This document shows positions 38,931 to 48,578 of a stretch of 64,000 nucleotides of DNA, piece after piece. A model generated the notes under the pieces. That model did not search any database. It was not told the DNA's origin and saw only the letters and a list, made by a program, of their open reading frames with translations. Every line of letters begins with the position of its first letter. The first letter of the stretch is position 1. This stretch comes from Nitrosospira sp. Nsp14 (GTDB lineage: Bacteria > Pseudomonadota > Gammaproteobacteria > Burkholderiales > Nitrosomonadaceae), in the NCBI RefSeq assembly GCF_900113575.1, contig NZ_FOPV01000019.1, positions 1 to 64,000 on the forward strand, given 5' to 3'. The translations under genes were made by a program, and so were the position numbers.

Positions 38931-39632
38931 ATGAAACCTGTTGCGATCTTCAGGCATTTCCCAACCGAGGGTCCAGGTTACTTTGCAACCTTCCTTGATT
39001 CTCATTCTATTCCTTCGCAACTCATCAGAATCGATGCCAACGAAACCGTTCCTTCAAGCACCAACAGCTTTAGCGGACTGATATTCATGGGTGGGCCGAT
39101 GAGCGTAAACGACGACCTGCCGTGGATTGCCCCCGCGCTTGCACTCATTCGGCAAGCGGTAGCAAGCAATATTCCCGTGCTGGGCCATTGTCTCGGCGGG
39201 CAATTGATGTCGAAGGCCCTCGGGGGCGTGGTAACTCGAAGTTCCGTCAAGGAAATCGGCTGGGGTGAAGTGCGAATCGCAGACAACGCCACCGCACGCG
39301 CCTGGTTTGGCGGGACGGTAGCGTTCGAGGCGTTCCATTGGCATGGAGAGACGTTTACCATTCCAGAGGGTGCCACGCTTCTGCTTTCCAGCCACTGCTG
39401 CGAAAATCAGGCATTCGGGCTGGACGGGCACCTGGCGCTTCAATGCCATGTCGAAATGACTCAAGAAATGGTAAAAACGTGGTGCGAGACAGGGGCGGCG
39501 GAAATTGCGGCCAGTATTGCGCCCTCGGTGCAATCGCCAGAGGCAATTCAGACAGACCTGGCAGAGCGCGTAAGCAGATTGAATAATATCGCGCGGCGCT
39601 TATATGAGCGGTGGATCGCAGGGTTGGCGTAA
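38931..39632 (+). CDS. Class I glutamine amidotransferase-like protein
   Basis: The 233-residue protein has a class I glutaminase fold. The nucleophile Cys87 lies in VLGHCLGGQLMSKALGG, and a His-X-Glu pair near residue 176 lies in LALQCHVEMTQ. The oxyanion-type GGPMSVND is at 54-61. It stands alone without a synthetase domain. Stand-alone relatives are annotated as GMP synthase-like or hydrolyse gamma-glutamyl compounds. No substrate can be named from this sequence. It is convergent with yajQ. Confidence 0.82.
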   Translation: MKPVAIFRHFPTEGPGYFATFLDSHSIPSQLIRIDANETVPSSTNSFSGLIFMGGPMSVNDDLPWIAPALALIRQAVASNIPVLGHCLGGQLMSKALGGVVTRSSVKEIGWGEVRIADNATARAWFGGTVAFEAFHWHGETFTIPEGATLLLSSHCCENQAFGLDGHLALQCHVEMTQEMVKTWCETGAAEIAASIAPSVQSPEAIQTDLAERVSRLNNIARRLYERWIAGLA

Positions 39633-39657
39633 GAATTTTACCGCGAGGTCGCGCCAG

Positions 39658-40143
39658 TTACTCACGGAAATTCTGGAATTGGAGCGGATATTCAGAAATA
39701 GACTTCTTGACCAGCTGTATCGCTTCCTGCAGGGTATCGCGCTTGGCCCCTGAAACACGCACCGTCTCGCCCTGAATGCTCCCCTGGACTTTGAGCTTGC
39801 TGTCCTTTATCAGTCTGATTATTTTTTTTGCCAGTTCGCTTTCCACGCCGGTTTTAACCGTAACCTGCTGTTTTACTTTATTACCACTTATTTTCTCCAA
39901 CTGCCCTTTGTCCAGACAACGCACGTCTACATTGCGCTTCGCCAGCTTCGCCATCAGAATGTCCAGCACCTGTCCTAATTTGAATTCATCATCGGCAAAA
40001 ATCGTGAGCGCGTAGTCCGCCTGTTCGACGCGCGCATCCGAACCTTTGAAGTCGAATCGCGTTCCCACCTCCTTGTTCACCTGGTCAATGGCGTTTCTAA
40101 CCTCTTGTTTATCAACTTCAGAAACGATATCGAACGATGGCAT
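39658..40143 (-). CDS. yajQ: YajQ family nucleotide-binding protein
   Basis: The 161-residue protein starts [21 protein letters not shown], the signature of YajQ/DUF520. Members of the family bind nucleotides, and a Xanthomonas homologue binds cyclic di-GMP and works with a transcription factor. Whether this one does is not known. It lies 54 bases downstream of argG on the same strand; I prefer the ATG at 40143 because the family starts with MPSFD. Confidence 0.93.
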   Translation of the reverse strand: MPSFDIVSEVDKQEVRNAIDQVNKEVGTRFDFKGSDARVEQADYALTIFADDEFKLGQVLDILMAKLAKRNVDVRCLDKGQLEKISGNKVKQQVTVKTGVESELAKKIIRLIKDSKLKVQGSIQGETVRVSGAKRDTLQEAIQLVKKSISEYPLQFQNFRE

Positions 40144-40197
40144 GAGCAACTCTCCCGAATATACTGACGTGGGGATAGGCGAAACGTTAGCAAACGG

Positions 40198-41415
40198 TCA
40201 TCCGCGCTTCCTCAAGTTTGCTGCTATTCGCATGCGCAGCGCATTCAGCTTGATGAACCCAGCGGCATCCGCCTGATTGTAGGCGCCTTTGTCTTCCTCA
40301 AAGGTGGCAATATCCGGATCAAACAACGAATCCGTATTCGAGTCTCGCCCAACTACGATCACATTTCCCTTGTAAAGCTTTAATCGCACCCAGCCGTTCA
40401 CATGAAGCTGGGAAGTATCAATCATGGTTTGCATCATTTTACGCTCGGGACTCCACCAATAGCCATTGTAGATCAGCTCCGCATAGCGCGGCATCAGCTC
40501 ATCCTTTAAATGTGCCACCTCACGGTCGAGCGTGATGGATTCGACTGCCCGATGGGCGCGGAGCATGATTGTCCCGCCCGGCGTCTCATAACATCCCCGC
40601 GATTTCATACCCACGTAGCGATTCTCGACCAGATCCAGACGCCCGATGCCGTGCTTGCCGCCTAACCGATTGAGCTCGGCAAGTACCTGAGCTGGAGAGA
40701 GCTTCTCGCCATTCAATGCAATGATATCGCCTTGCCTGAATTCCAGTTCAACATATTCGGGCAAATCGGGGGCCTGTTCAGGCGATACGCTCCACCGCCA
40801 CATGGATTCTTCCGGCTCCTGCGTGGGGTCTTCCAAAATACGTCCTTCGTACGAGATATGTAGCAAGTTGGCATCCATACTGTAGGGAGACCCTCCCTTT
40901 TTCTTCATCTCGACCGGGATGCCATGCGACTCGGCGTAATTCAAGAGCTTCTCGCGGGAGGTAAGATCCCATTCGCGCCAAGGGGCAATGACGTGAATAT
41001 CAGGTTGTAGCGCGTAATAACCGAGCTCAAAGCGCACCTGATCATTGCCTTTTCCCGTTGCGCCATGGGAAACCGCATCGGCACCAGTCTCACGAGCGAT
41101 TTCGATTTGGCGTTTCGCGATCAATGGGCGGGCAATACTGGTGCCGAGCAGATACTCGCCCTCATAAACGGTATTGGCCCTGAACATGGGAAAAACGTAA
41201 TCACGCACGAATTCTTCCCGGAGGTCCTCAATGAAGACTTCCCTCACACCAAGCTGTTCTGCCTTCGCCCGCGCAGGCTCTACTTCCTCGCCCTGACCAA
41301 TATCCGCGGTGAACGTGACTACCTCGCAACGATACGTATCCTGCAGCCATTTCAGGATGACCGAGGTATCCAGACCACCTGAGAACGCCAGTACAACCTT
41401 TTTAGTTTCAGCCAT
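40198..41415 (-). CDS. argG: Argininosuccinate synthase
   Basis: The 405-residue enzyme joins citrulline and aspartate with ATP, the penultimate step of arginine synthesis. The ATP loop is [13 protein letters not shown] near the N-terminus. Family segments [30 protein letters not shown] and [10 protein letters not shown]-like [12 protein letters not shown] are present. I used the ATG at 41415 ([11 protein letters not shown]), as family members start there; an ATG at 41439 and a GTG at 41451 are also in frame. It follows argF and precedes yajQ. Confidence 0.96.
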   Translation of the reverse strand: MAETKKVVLAFSGGLDTSVILKWLQDTYRCEVVTFTADIGQGEEVEPARAKAEQLGVREVFIEDLREEFVRDYVFPMFRANTVYEGEYLLGTSIARPLIAKRQIEIARETGADAVSHGATGKGNDQVRFELGYYALQPDIHVIAPWREWDLTSREKLLNYAESHGIPVEMKKKGGSPYSMDANLLHISYEGRILEDPTQEPEESMWRWSVSPEQAPDLPEYVELEFRQGDIIALNGEKLSPAQVLAELNRLGGKHGIGRLDLVENRYVGMKSRGCYETPGGTIMLRAHRAVESITLDREVAHLKDELMPRYAELIYNGYWWSPERKMMQTMIDTSQLHVNGWVRLKLYKGNVIVVGRDSNTDSLFDPDIATFEEDKGAYNQADAAGFIKLNALRMRIAANLRKRG

Positions 41416-41507
41416 ATCACTTTTAGTTGTTATCTTCATACTTTGACTCACTTACGGTAAATCGTTGCTACCCAGCAGGGGTTTAAGAACGAATAATCAG
41501 GGTCAAC

Positions 41508-42434
41508 CTACTCTTGTTCCTTCAATCTTCCCAACAATAAATATTCGATCAGTACCTTCTGGGTGTGCAGCCGGTTCTCCGCTTCTTCCCATACTATCGA
41601 CTGTGGACCATCTATTACCTCAGCCGCAACCTCTTCGCCTCGATGCGCCGGGAGGCAATGCATGAATAATGTATCCTTCTTCGCGCAGGACATCATTTCC
41701 GCATCTACCCGAAAATTGGCAAAATCTTTTTTCCGCTCCTCGGTTTCCGCCTCGAATCCCATACTCGTCCAGACGTCGGTCGTCACCAGGTCGGCGTCCT
41801 TCACCGCATCATGTGGATCAGCGAATTCCTCGTAGTGGCTGGTGCCATAAAGCCCGGCGCGTTCAGGTTCCACTTCGTAACCTGGCGGGGTCGAGACATG
41901 TACGTTGAAATCGAAAACCTCCGCGGCCTGCAGCCAAGTGTTGCAGACGTTATTCGAATCTCCGATCCATGCCACGGTTTTGCCGGAAATATCCCCGCGT
42001 CGCTCAATAAAGGTAAAAATATCCCCCATGATCTGGCACGGATGATATTCGTCCGTCAAGCCGTTGATCACGGGGACCCTCGAATGCGCGGCGAAGCGCC
42101 TGATGATGTCGTGCTCGTAGGTACGGATCATGACGATGTCCACCATACGCGAGATGACGCGCGCGGCATCTTCGACAGGCTCACCCCTGCCAAGCTGTGT
42201 GTCGCGGGTAGATAGGTAGATCGCCGCGCCCCCCAGTTGGTGCATGCCCGCCTCGAACGATAATCGCGTGCGGGTGGAGTGCTTGTCAAAAATCATGGCA
42301 AGCGTACGATCTTCCAACGGCCAGTAGCGCCGGTATTGCTTGAATTCCTGTTTGATCCAGCGCGCTCGCTCAAACAGATACTCATATTCCTCTCTGGAAA
42401 AATCGTTGAACTGCAAAAAATGCTTGATCTGCAT
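41508..42434 (-). CDS. argF: Ornithine carbamoyltransferase
   Basis: The 308-residue enzyme makes citrulline from ornithine and carbamoyl phosphate. It has the carbamoyl-phosphate loop STRTR (53-57, DKHSTRTRLSFE), the HPCQ motif (EYHPCQIMGD) and the ornithine-binding HCLP (FMHCLPAHRG). The ATG at 42434 (MQIKHFLQF) matches family N-termini better than the upstream ATG at 42467. It lies between argD and argG in one transcriptional direction. Confidence 0.96.
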   Translation of the reverse strand: MQIKHFLQFNDFSREEYEYLFERARWIKQEFKQYRRYWPLEDRTLAMIFDKHSTRTRLSFEAGMHQLGGAAIYLSTRDTQLGRGEPVEDAARVISRMVDIVMIRTYEHDIIRRFAAHSRVPVINGLTDEYHPCQIMGDIFTFIERRGDISGKTVAWIGDSNNVCNTWLQAAEVFDFNVHVSTPPGYEVEPERAGLYGTSHYEEFADPHDAVKDADLVTTDVWTSMGFEAETEERKKDFANFRVDAEMMSCAKKDTLFMHCLPAHRGEEVAAEVIDGPQSIVWEEAENRLHTQKVLIEYLLLGRLKEQE

Positions 42435-42508
42435 AACGCCTGGACCATGGAGTGGATCAAAACTCAAAACGTGACGTCTTCACGGTTCACGTTCCGACTG
42501 GGAGTGCG

Positions 42509-43681
42509 TCAAGCCTTCAAAAACTCCTTCACGATACCGGATAAGGTATTTACCACTTGTTCCGCTTCGGCCCTCTGAATCACCAATGGCGGCAGCAGCC
42601 GCACCACCTTATCCGAAGTCACGTTTATTAGCAGGCCTTTTCCCAATGCTTCTTTGACGAGCTCTACACACGGCCTGGAAAGCTCGATGCCGATCATCAA
42701 CCCTTGCCCACGAATTTCCTCAACCCCTGACACGCCAGTCAGTTCTGCCTTCAGCATGGCGCGCATGTAATCCCCCACTTGCGTCGCGTTGTCTAGCAAC
42801 TGCTCTTCGTCAATCACCTGAAGGGTGGTAAGCGCGGCCGCGCACGCGAGAGGATTACCGCCGAAGGTGGAGGCATGATTGCCGGGCTTGAAAACGCCAG
42901 CCGCCACGCCTTTGGCCAGGCAGGCCCCGATGGGCATCCCCGAACCCAATCCTTTTGCAAGCGTTATCACGTCCGGCGCGATATCGCTGTGTTGAAAGGC
43001 AAACCATTTGCCGCTTCGGCCGATTCCGCACTGCACTTCGTCCAGCATCAGCAGCCACCCGTTTTGATCGCAGAGATGGCGCAAACCTTGCAGATAATTC
43101 GCTTGCGGCACATTCACGCCCCCTTCTCCCTGATAAGGTTCCACCAGAATCGCGACTACGTTCTTGTTGTGAACCGCCACTTGGGATACCGCTTCCAGAT
43201 CATTATAGGGAACGCGCGCAAATCCGGTAAGGAGCGGTTCAAAGCCAGCCTGTACCTTCCGGTTTCCACTGGCCGTCAAGGTTGCCATCGTGCGGCCATG
43301 AAAGGATTTTTCCATCACGATAATCGTGGGCAGATCTATATTCTTGCCGTGTCCATATAATCGGGCGAGCTTGATCGCGGCTTCATTCGCTTCTGCTCCT
43401 GAATTACAGAAAAAGGCGTTATCCATGCCGGACAATTGTGCAAGCCGGCTACCCAACTGTTCCTGCTTGGCAATATGGTAAAGGTTGGAAGTATGGATGA
43501 GCGTGCCCGCCTGATTGGAAATGGCCTCTACCAGCCTAGGATGGCAATGGCCAAGCCCGCATACTGCAACGCCTGCCAGCGCGTCCAGATAACGCTTTCC
43601 CTCTTCGTCCCAGAGCCAAACGCCCTCGCCTTTGGCAAAGGTAACGGGAAGACGCAGGTAGGTGTTCATTAAATTCGACAT
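42509..43681 (-). CDS. argD: Acetylornithine aminotransferase
   Basis: The 390-residue class III PLP aminotransferase has Lys243 in VITLAKGLGSGMPIGA and the PLP-contacting NSGAEANEAAIKLAR and MLDEVQCGIGRSGKW. It makes N-acetylornithine from the semialdehyde; the enzyme may also serve lysine synthesis, as in E. coli. It lies 99 bases after the decarboxylase gene and 74 bases before argF. All are read on the minus strand. Confidence 0.95.
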   Translation of the reverse strand: MSNLMNTYLRLPVTFAKGEGVWLWDEEGKRYLDALAGVAVCGLGHCHPRLVEAISNQAGTLIHTSNLYHIAKQEQLGSRLAQLSGMDNAFFCNSGAEANEAAIKLARLYGHGKNIDLPTIIVMEKSFHGRTMATLTASGNRKVQAGFEPLLTGFARVPYNDLEAVSQVAVHNKNVVAILVEPYQGEGGVNVPQANYLQGLRHLCDQNGWLLMLDEVQCGIGRSGKWFAFQHSDIAPDVITLAKGLGSGMPIGACLAKGVAAGVFKPGNHASTFGGNPLACAAALTTLQVIDEEQLLDNATQVGDYMRAMLKAELTGVSGVEEIRGQGLMIGIELSRPCVELVKEALGKGLLINVTSDKVVRLLPPLVIQRAEAEQVVNTLSGIVKEFLKA

Positions 43682-43779
43682 AAGGATTACCCGTGTTAGC
43701 CAGGGTCAGAAAGCGACACGGCGGCATAAGCCGCCGTGCGCCCGATGAATGGTTGTGTTTTAAACTCTGGTATATTTAC

Positions 43780-45759
43780 TTATTTAACTAGCTTTTTCAA
43801 GCCCTTTTCCTCAGTTGCTGTCAGCAGACGCAAGCAGGGCAGATAGCCATCGTAAACGATGCCATGTACTTCAACGCGCTTTTGCGAACGCAACATGCTC
43901 ACGATATATTGCACGACGTCGCTCGTAATACTCTGTCCCGGGACGAGAACAGGAATACCGGGTGGATACGGCGTGATCTGATCCGCGCAAACCCTGCCAT
44001 TCAGCTCGTTGTTTATACGCTCCTGTTCGTCCAGCAGCGGTATCAGTTCGCCCCCGGAGTAAAATGCGTCGCGCGGCAGGTATTTCAATTCGGTAAAGCC
44101 CGGAATCTGTGGAATCTGATAGAGGCGCCGGGGCGCACGGCCTTCCCGCGCGATGCGCATCAGCGCATCATATAGACGCGAAACCTTGCTGCGGGTAGTG
44201 CCAATTGTAAGAAGCAACGTCAGCGTATTGAAGGTAGATTTCTCCACCTGAATATTGTAGCGCTCAAACAATTCTCGGATCAGATCTTCTATGGTAAAGC
44301 CACAGCGCGAGATATCGACCGTCACTTTGGTGAAATCGAGCTGAATATTGTCCTGCTTTACTTCATCAGGCAGCAGATCGGCGAGTTCCAGCACGCGAAA
44401 TACGCCGGTGGAATTGATTTGCTCGCGCACTTCCTTTGCCAGCTCCAGCGTGCGGGAAAGAAGCTTGTACCCTTCCAGCGTTGCCTGCTTGCGGGCGACG
44501 TCGAGACTGGCGATCATGCTGTATTGTGGGCTCGTCGAGGTATGCATGTTGAAATTCTCACGAAACAGATGTTCGTTGAAATCAGGGTCATTGACATGAA
44601 TCATGCTCGACTGGGAAAAAGCTGACAGTACTTTATGCGTGCTCTGGGTCGCGTAATCCGCGCCTGCTTCCAGTGCCGTGGGGCGAAAGGCGGGGTGGAA
44701 GCGGGCAAAACCGTACCAGGCTTCATCAATAATAACTTTGATGCCTTTGGCGTGCGCCGCCTCGATGATGGGGGGAAGATCATAACGCAACCCATCGTAC
44801 GTGCAACTGGTAAGTATGAGCGCCTGCGCATCCGGGTTATCGTCAATCGCTTGTAACACCGTTTTTTTCGGAACCGGTCCGTAAACCCCGTATTTCTTGT
44901 TGACAGACGAGTCGAGGTAGATCGGATGCGCCCCCGATAGCACGACGCCGTGATGCACCGACTTATGGCAGTTTCGATCTAGCAGCAGCTTCTCGCCGGG
45001 CGCAAGCAGCGTTTGAAAAATGACCTTGTTCGCTGTGGAGGTACCATTCGTGGCAAAAAAAGTCCGGCGCGCCCCGAATGCCTTCGCCGCAATCTTTTGC
45101 GCTTCGGCGATTACGCCGGAGGGCTCCATGAGGGAGTCGAGCATCGGCACCGAGACCGAGAGGTCGGCGCGAAAAATATGTTCGCCGATGAACTGGTAAA
45201 AATCACTGGCCCAGGGGCTGTCCCGCAGCGAATCCCCCGAGGAATGTCCCGGCGTGTGCCAGGCATCTTTTGCCATCAATACATAGCTTTTAAGCTGATC
45301 ATAAAACGGGGTGCGGGCTTTTTCCTGAAGTTGAGCGTTGAGGATACGGTACATCCCCCGATAATCACGCTCTTCTCGGTAGAAATAGCCATCTACCGTT
45401 TCAGAAAAGAGCGCATCCACCACTTCGTCTTCCTGTTCCTGTGCAATTAGTATGTAAATATCCAGCTCGGGACGAAACCGAGTGATTTCCTGCACCAGCT
45501 TCAGCGCCGTCATTTGCAGATTGCGGGAACCCTTTTCACCGTTTTTCAGGGTGTAGAGCGTGTCATCCACCAATACCGACTGAATGTCACCGTCGTCCTG
45601 GATGGCCTGCAATGCTTCGCGCGCAGTAGTTACGCCCGTAAAACTGATACCTAACGGGTTTTCCAGGGATTTCGCGGCGGCATTCAGCCCCCGGATCAGC
45701 TCCTTTAATATCAGCTTTTCATCGTTGATGATCAGTATTCGGCTTATTGGTTTTTTCAT
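43780..45759 (-). CDS. Orn/Lys/Arg decarboxylase, likely arginine or lysine decarboxylase
   Basis: The 659-residue protein belongs to the large fold-type I basic amino acid decarboxylases (AdiA/LdcI/SpeF group). Residues 1-130 form a receiver-like N-terminal wing domain (RILIINDEKLILKELIRG). The PLP domain has HTPGH at 168-172, IIDEAWYG at 343-350 and Lys376 in TQSTHKVLSAFSQSSMIH. The C-terminal domain ends near 650. Related enzymes make agmatine, cadaverine or putrescine, either for polyamines or acid resistance. Its place just upstream of argD-argF-argG favours arginine or ornithine, but the sequence alone does not settle the substrate. It is divergent from nfeD. Confidence 0.88.
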   Translation of the reverse strand: MKKPISRILIINDEKLILKELIRGLNAAAKSLENPLGISFTGVTTAREALQAIQDDGDIQSVLVDDTLYTLKNGEKGSRNLQMTALKLVQEITRFRPELDIYILIAQEQEDEVVDALFSETVDGYFYREERDYRGMYRILNAQLQEKARTPFYDQLKSYVLMAKDAWHTPGHSSGDSLRDSPWASDFYQFIGEHIFRADLSVSVPMLDSLMEPSGVIAEAQKIAAKAFGARRTFFATNGTSTANKVIFQTLLAPGEKLLLDRNCHKSVHHGVVLSGAHPIYLDSSVNKKYGVYGPVPKKTVLQAIDDNPDAQALILTSCTYDGLRYDLPPIIEAAHAKGIKVIIDEAWYGFARFHPAFRPTALEAGADYATQSTHKVLSAFSQSSMIHVNDPDFNEHLFRENFNMHTSTSPQYSMIASLDVARKQATLEGYKLLSRTLELAKEVREQINSTGVFRVLELADLLPDEVKQDNIQLDFTKVTVDISRCGFTIEDLIRELFERYNIQVEKSTFNTLTLLLTIGTTRSKVSRLYDALMRIAREGRAPRRLYQIPQIPGFTELKYLPRDAFYSGGELIPLLDEQERINNELNGRVCADQITPYPPGIPVLVPGQSITSDVVQYIVSMLRSQKRVEVHGIVYDGYLPCLRLLTATEEKGLKKLVK

Positions 45760-45877
45760 GAAATAGTGCTTTTACTTTGGAAGTCGCGTTATGCGCTAAA
45801 ACAATCCTGATTGCAACAGCGAAAGACCCCCGTTTCGACCGACCGCAATGGAGGCTAAAAACATCTATATTTGAGAT

Positions 45878-47269
45878 ATGAAAAGGTCAACCGGTTTTTT
45901 GCGGAACGGCTTGGCGGCAATACTTCTCCTACCGGTGTGGGTTGGTGCTGCGCCGGTGGTAGTACTGACAGCAAGTGGCCCTATCACTCCCGCCAGCGCT
46001 GACTTCATCGAGCGGGGTATGCAGCATGGTGCGGTTGAAGGAACGCCCCTAGTCGTATTGCAACTGGACACACCCGGGGGACTCGACACCTCGATGCGCC
46101 AGATTATACGCGCCATTCTTGCGTCACCTGTACCAGTAGCCGTTTTTGTGGCGCCGAGCGGAGCCCGGGCTGCGAGTGCCGGAACATATATCCTGTATGC
46201 CAGCCACATCGCGGCGATGGCGCCGGGGACAAATCTGGGCGCTGCCACACCGATCCAGATCGGAGGTCCGCCGGAATTCGAGCCTGAACCTGAAACCAAG
46301 CCAAAATCTGCACCTCGACCAACTGAAACGCCATCGGACGAGAGCGGCAAAAAATTATCGAAAGACGAGAAGGGATCCGCAAAAAGTGCAAGCTCCCGCA
46401 AAGCAATACATGATGCCGCAGCGTATATTCGCGCGCTTGCACAGATGCGCGACCGCAACGCAGAGTGGGCGGAACTGGCTGTGAAAGAAGCGGTAAGCCT
46501 GTCGGCGGTAGACGCACTGAAACTCAAAGTCATCGATTATGTGGCCACTGACGTGGCCGATTTGTTAAAACAAGTACATGGCAGGCAAGTGACCATACTT
46601 GGAGAGAAGATTATTCTCGATACTGCGTTTGCCGAGGTGCGGATAGTAGAACCCGACTGGCGCACGCGATTGCTGGCTATTATCACCGACCCGAGTGTGG
46701 CATATGTGCTGATGCTTATCGGCATTTACGGACTATTTTTTGAATTTTCCAATCCCGGCTTCGTGTTTCCCGGCGTCGCGGGCGGCATCTGTCTCTTGAT
46801 TGCCATGTATGCGTTTCAGTTATTGCCGGTAAGCTACGCCGGTCTTGCCCTAATCCTGCTGGGCATCTCGTTCATGGTGGCGGAAGCCTTTCTGCCGAGC
46901 TTCGGTACGCTAGGCATTGGCGGCGTTGTTGCCTTCGTCGTGGGCTCCTTAATGCTGATTGATAGCGATATGCCTGGTTACGGCATTCCCTGGCCCCTGA
47001 TTGCCTCGGTAGCCCTGGTCAGCGTGTTATTCCTGGTTCTTGTTGTTGGCATGGCGCTCAAAGCCCGGCACCACCCGATTGTCAGCGGCAGGGAGGAACT
47101 GATCGGAGCGGAGGGGGAAATTCTGGAGGATATTGTCGACGAAGGCATGATCCGGGTTCATGGTGAGCTCTGGAGCGCCCGTTCTGCGCAGCACCTTTTC
47201 AGAGGGCAGAAGGTACGCGTGGTGGGAATGGAGGGCTTGGTTTTAATTGTAACTTCGACAGAGAAATAA
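45878..47269 (+). CDS. NfeD family membrane serine protease
   Basis: The 463-residue protein has a signal peptide or anchor (about 10-24) and a ClpP-like protease domain with Ser100 in SGARAASAGTYILYASH. Several transmembrane helices follow (about 270-395, PSVAYVLMLIGIYGLFFEF onward), and a C-terminal OB-fold NfeD domain (GEILEDIVDEGMIRVHGELW). The family clips stomatin-like proteins at the membrane; its SPFH partner is encoded 15 bases downstream. Between the Ser and the Lys region lies a Pro/Glu/Lys/Ser-rich insert at about 129-170 that looks disordered. Confidence 0.92.
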   Translation: MKRSTGFLRNGLAAILLLPVWVGAAPVVVLTASGPITPASADFIERGMQHGAVEGTPLVVLQLDTPGGLDTSMRQIIRAILASPVPVAVFVAPSGARAASAGTYILYASHIAAMAPGTNLGAATPIQIGGPPEFEPEPETKPKSAPRPTETPSDESGKKLSKDEKGSAKSASSRKAIHDAAAYIRALAQMRDRNAEWAELAVKEAVSLSAVDALKLKVIDYVATDVADLLKQVHGRQVTILGEKIILDTAFAEVRIVEPDWRTRLLAIITDPSVAYVLMLIGIYGLFFEFSNPGFVFPGVAGGICLLIAMYAFQLLPVSYAGLALILLGISFMVAEAFLPSFGTLGIGGVVAFVVGSLMLIDSDMPGYGIPWPLIASVALVSVLFLVLVVGMALKARHHPIVSGREELIGAEGEILEDIVDEGMIRVHGELWSARSAQHLFRGQKVRVVGMEGLVLIVTSTEK

Positions 47270-47284
47270 CCCAAAGGAGAAATC

Positions 47285-48052
47285 ATGTTCACCACTTTCG
47301 GTGCTCTTGTCATTATCCTCCTCGTGACACTTTTAACAACGTTTCGAATATTGCGTGAATACGAGCGAGGTGTCGTGTTCCTGCTCGGTCGCTTCTACAA
47401 AGTAAAAGGTCCTGGACTCATTGTCATAATTCCCGGCATCCAGAAGATGGTCCGAGTTGATCTGCGCACCGTGGTTATGGACGTACCCAGCCAAGACGTC
47501 ATCTCACGCGACAATGTTTCGGTGAAAGTCAGTGCGGTCGTATATTTTCGCGTAGTTGACCCGCAAAAATCCATTATCCAGGTAGAAAATTTTCTTGCCG
47601 CTACCAGCCAGTTCGCACAGACCACTCTACGCTCCGTGCTCGGAAAGCATGAGCTTGACGAGATGCTGGCTGAACGGGAAAAACTCAATATGGACATTCA
47701 GAAGGTGCTGGATATTCAAACCGACGCTTGGGGCATCAAAGTCGCCAATGTTGAGATCAAGCATGTGGATATTGATGAATCGATGATACGCGCCATTGCC
47801 CGCCAAGCTGAGGCCGAGCGCGAGCGGCGCGCAAAGGTAATACATGCCGAAGGCGAACTTCAGGCATCCGAAAAATTGACGAAAGCGGCCCAAACCCTAT
47901 CGCAGCACGCCGGGGCCATGCAGCTCCGCTATCTGCAGACCCTCACGACTATCGCCGGTGACAAATCCAATACCATCATTTTTCCAATACCCATGGATTT
48001 GGTATCTCCACTGACAGAGGTCTTTAATAAAGACCATTTTAAGCCCTCCTGA
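47285..48052 (+). CDS. SPFH domain protein (slipin/stomatin-like)
   Basis: The 255-residue protein has an N-terminal membrane helix ([14 protein letters not shown]). The SPFH/band 7 domain follows ([52 protein letters not shown]). A coiled coil at the end ([21 protein letters not shown]) is typical of slipins. Such proteins form cage-like oligomers at the membrane and are proteolytic partners of NfeD proteases. The two genes form an operon here. A bidirectional terminator follows 42 bases after the stop. Confidence 0.93.
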   Translation: MFTTFGALVIILLVTLLTTFRILREYERGVVFLLGRFYKVKGPGLIVIIPGIQKMVRVDLRTVVMDVPSQDVISRDNVSVKVSAVVYFRVVDPQKSIIQVENFLAATSQFAQTTLRSVLGKHELDEMLAEREKLNMDIQKVLDIQTDAWGIKVANVEIKHVDIDESMIRAIARQAEAERERRAKVIHAEGELQASEKLTKAAQTLSQHAGAMQLRYLQTLTTIAGDKSNTIIFPIPMDLVSPLTEVFNKDHFKPS

Positions 48053-48094
48053 AATTTACTGTGCGGGGGCCGAACACGAAGAAATCAGGGAAAT

Positions 48095-48126
48095 AAAAAA
48101 GCCCGGGGAGTACCCGGGCTTTTTTT
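48095..48126. terminator. Bidirectional terminator between the SPFH gene and rpsT
   Basis: GCCCGGG-GAGTA-CCCGGGC (48101-48119) is flanked by six A on the left and seven T on the right. It can stop transcription of both convergent genes. Confidence 0.93.
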
Positions 48127-48139
48127 GAAAATTTACTGC

Positions 48140-48403
48140 TCAGGCCATTGTCTTGATGGCGGCAGACAAACGGCTTTTATGGCGGGCCGCCTTATTCTTA
48201 TGGATGATACCCTTGTCAGCAATTGAATCAATCGTAGCGGCCGATGCCTGGAACACAGTTTGTGCATTGGTTTTATCGCTAGAACTGATCGCTTTTCTGA
48301 CATGCTTGATCGCGGTGCGCAATTCCGAGCGCAAGCTCATATTACGGTCGCGCTGACCGGCGTTCTGTCTTGCACGCTTTCTCGCTTGTGCGCTATTAGC
48401 CAT
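48140..48403 (-). CDS. rpsT: 30S ribosomal protein S20
   Basis: The 87-residue basic protein starts [21 protein letters not shown] and ends [20 protein letters not shown], as S20 does. It binds 16S rRNA early in 30S assembly. The longer in-frame extension upstream of the ATG at 48403 is not part of S20. It is divergent from murJ, as in many proteobacteria. Confidence 0.97.
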   Translation of the reverse strand: MANSAQARKRARQNAGQRDRNMSLRSELRTAIKHVRKAISSSDKTNAQTVFQASAATIDSIADKGIIHKNKAARHKSRLSAAIKTMA

Positions 48404-48578
48404 GAAAATTCCTGAATTAACGGGTGCTGAAAACTGCGGAATGATACGGACGTTTTCGGCATATTGCAAGAAAAAACCGGAAGCTGCCTTCCATTCGGCA
48501 ACCCAGGCAGCACGATAGCGCCTGAATTTTCTCCCTGCCGCAAATGCCTCGCGGTATTCAGGTTAACATACCGGCTCC

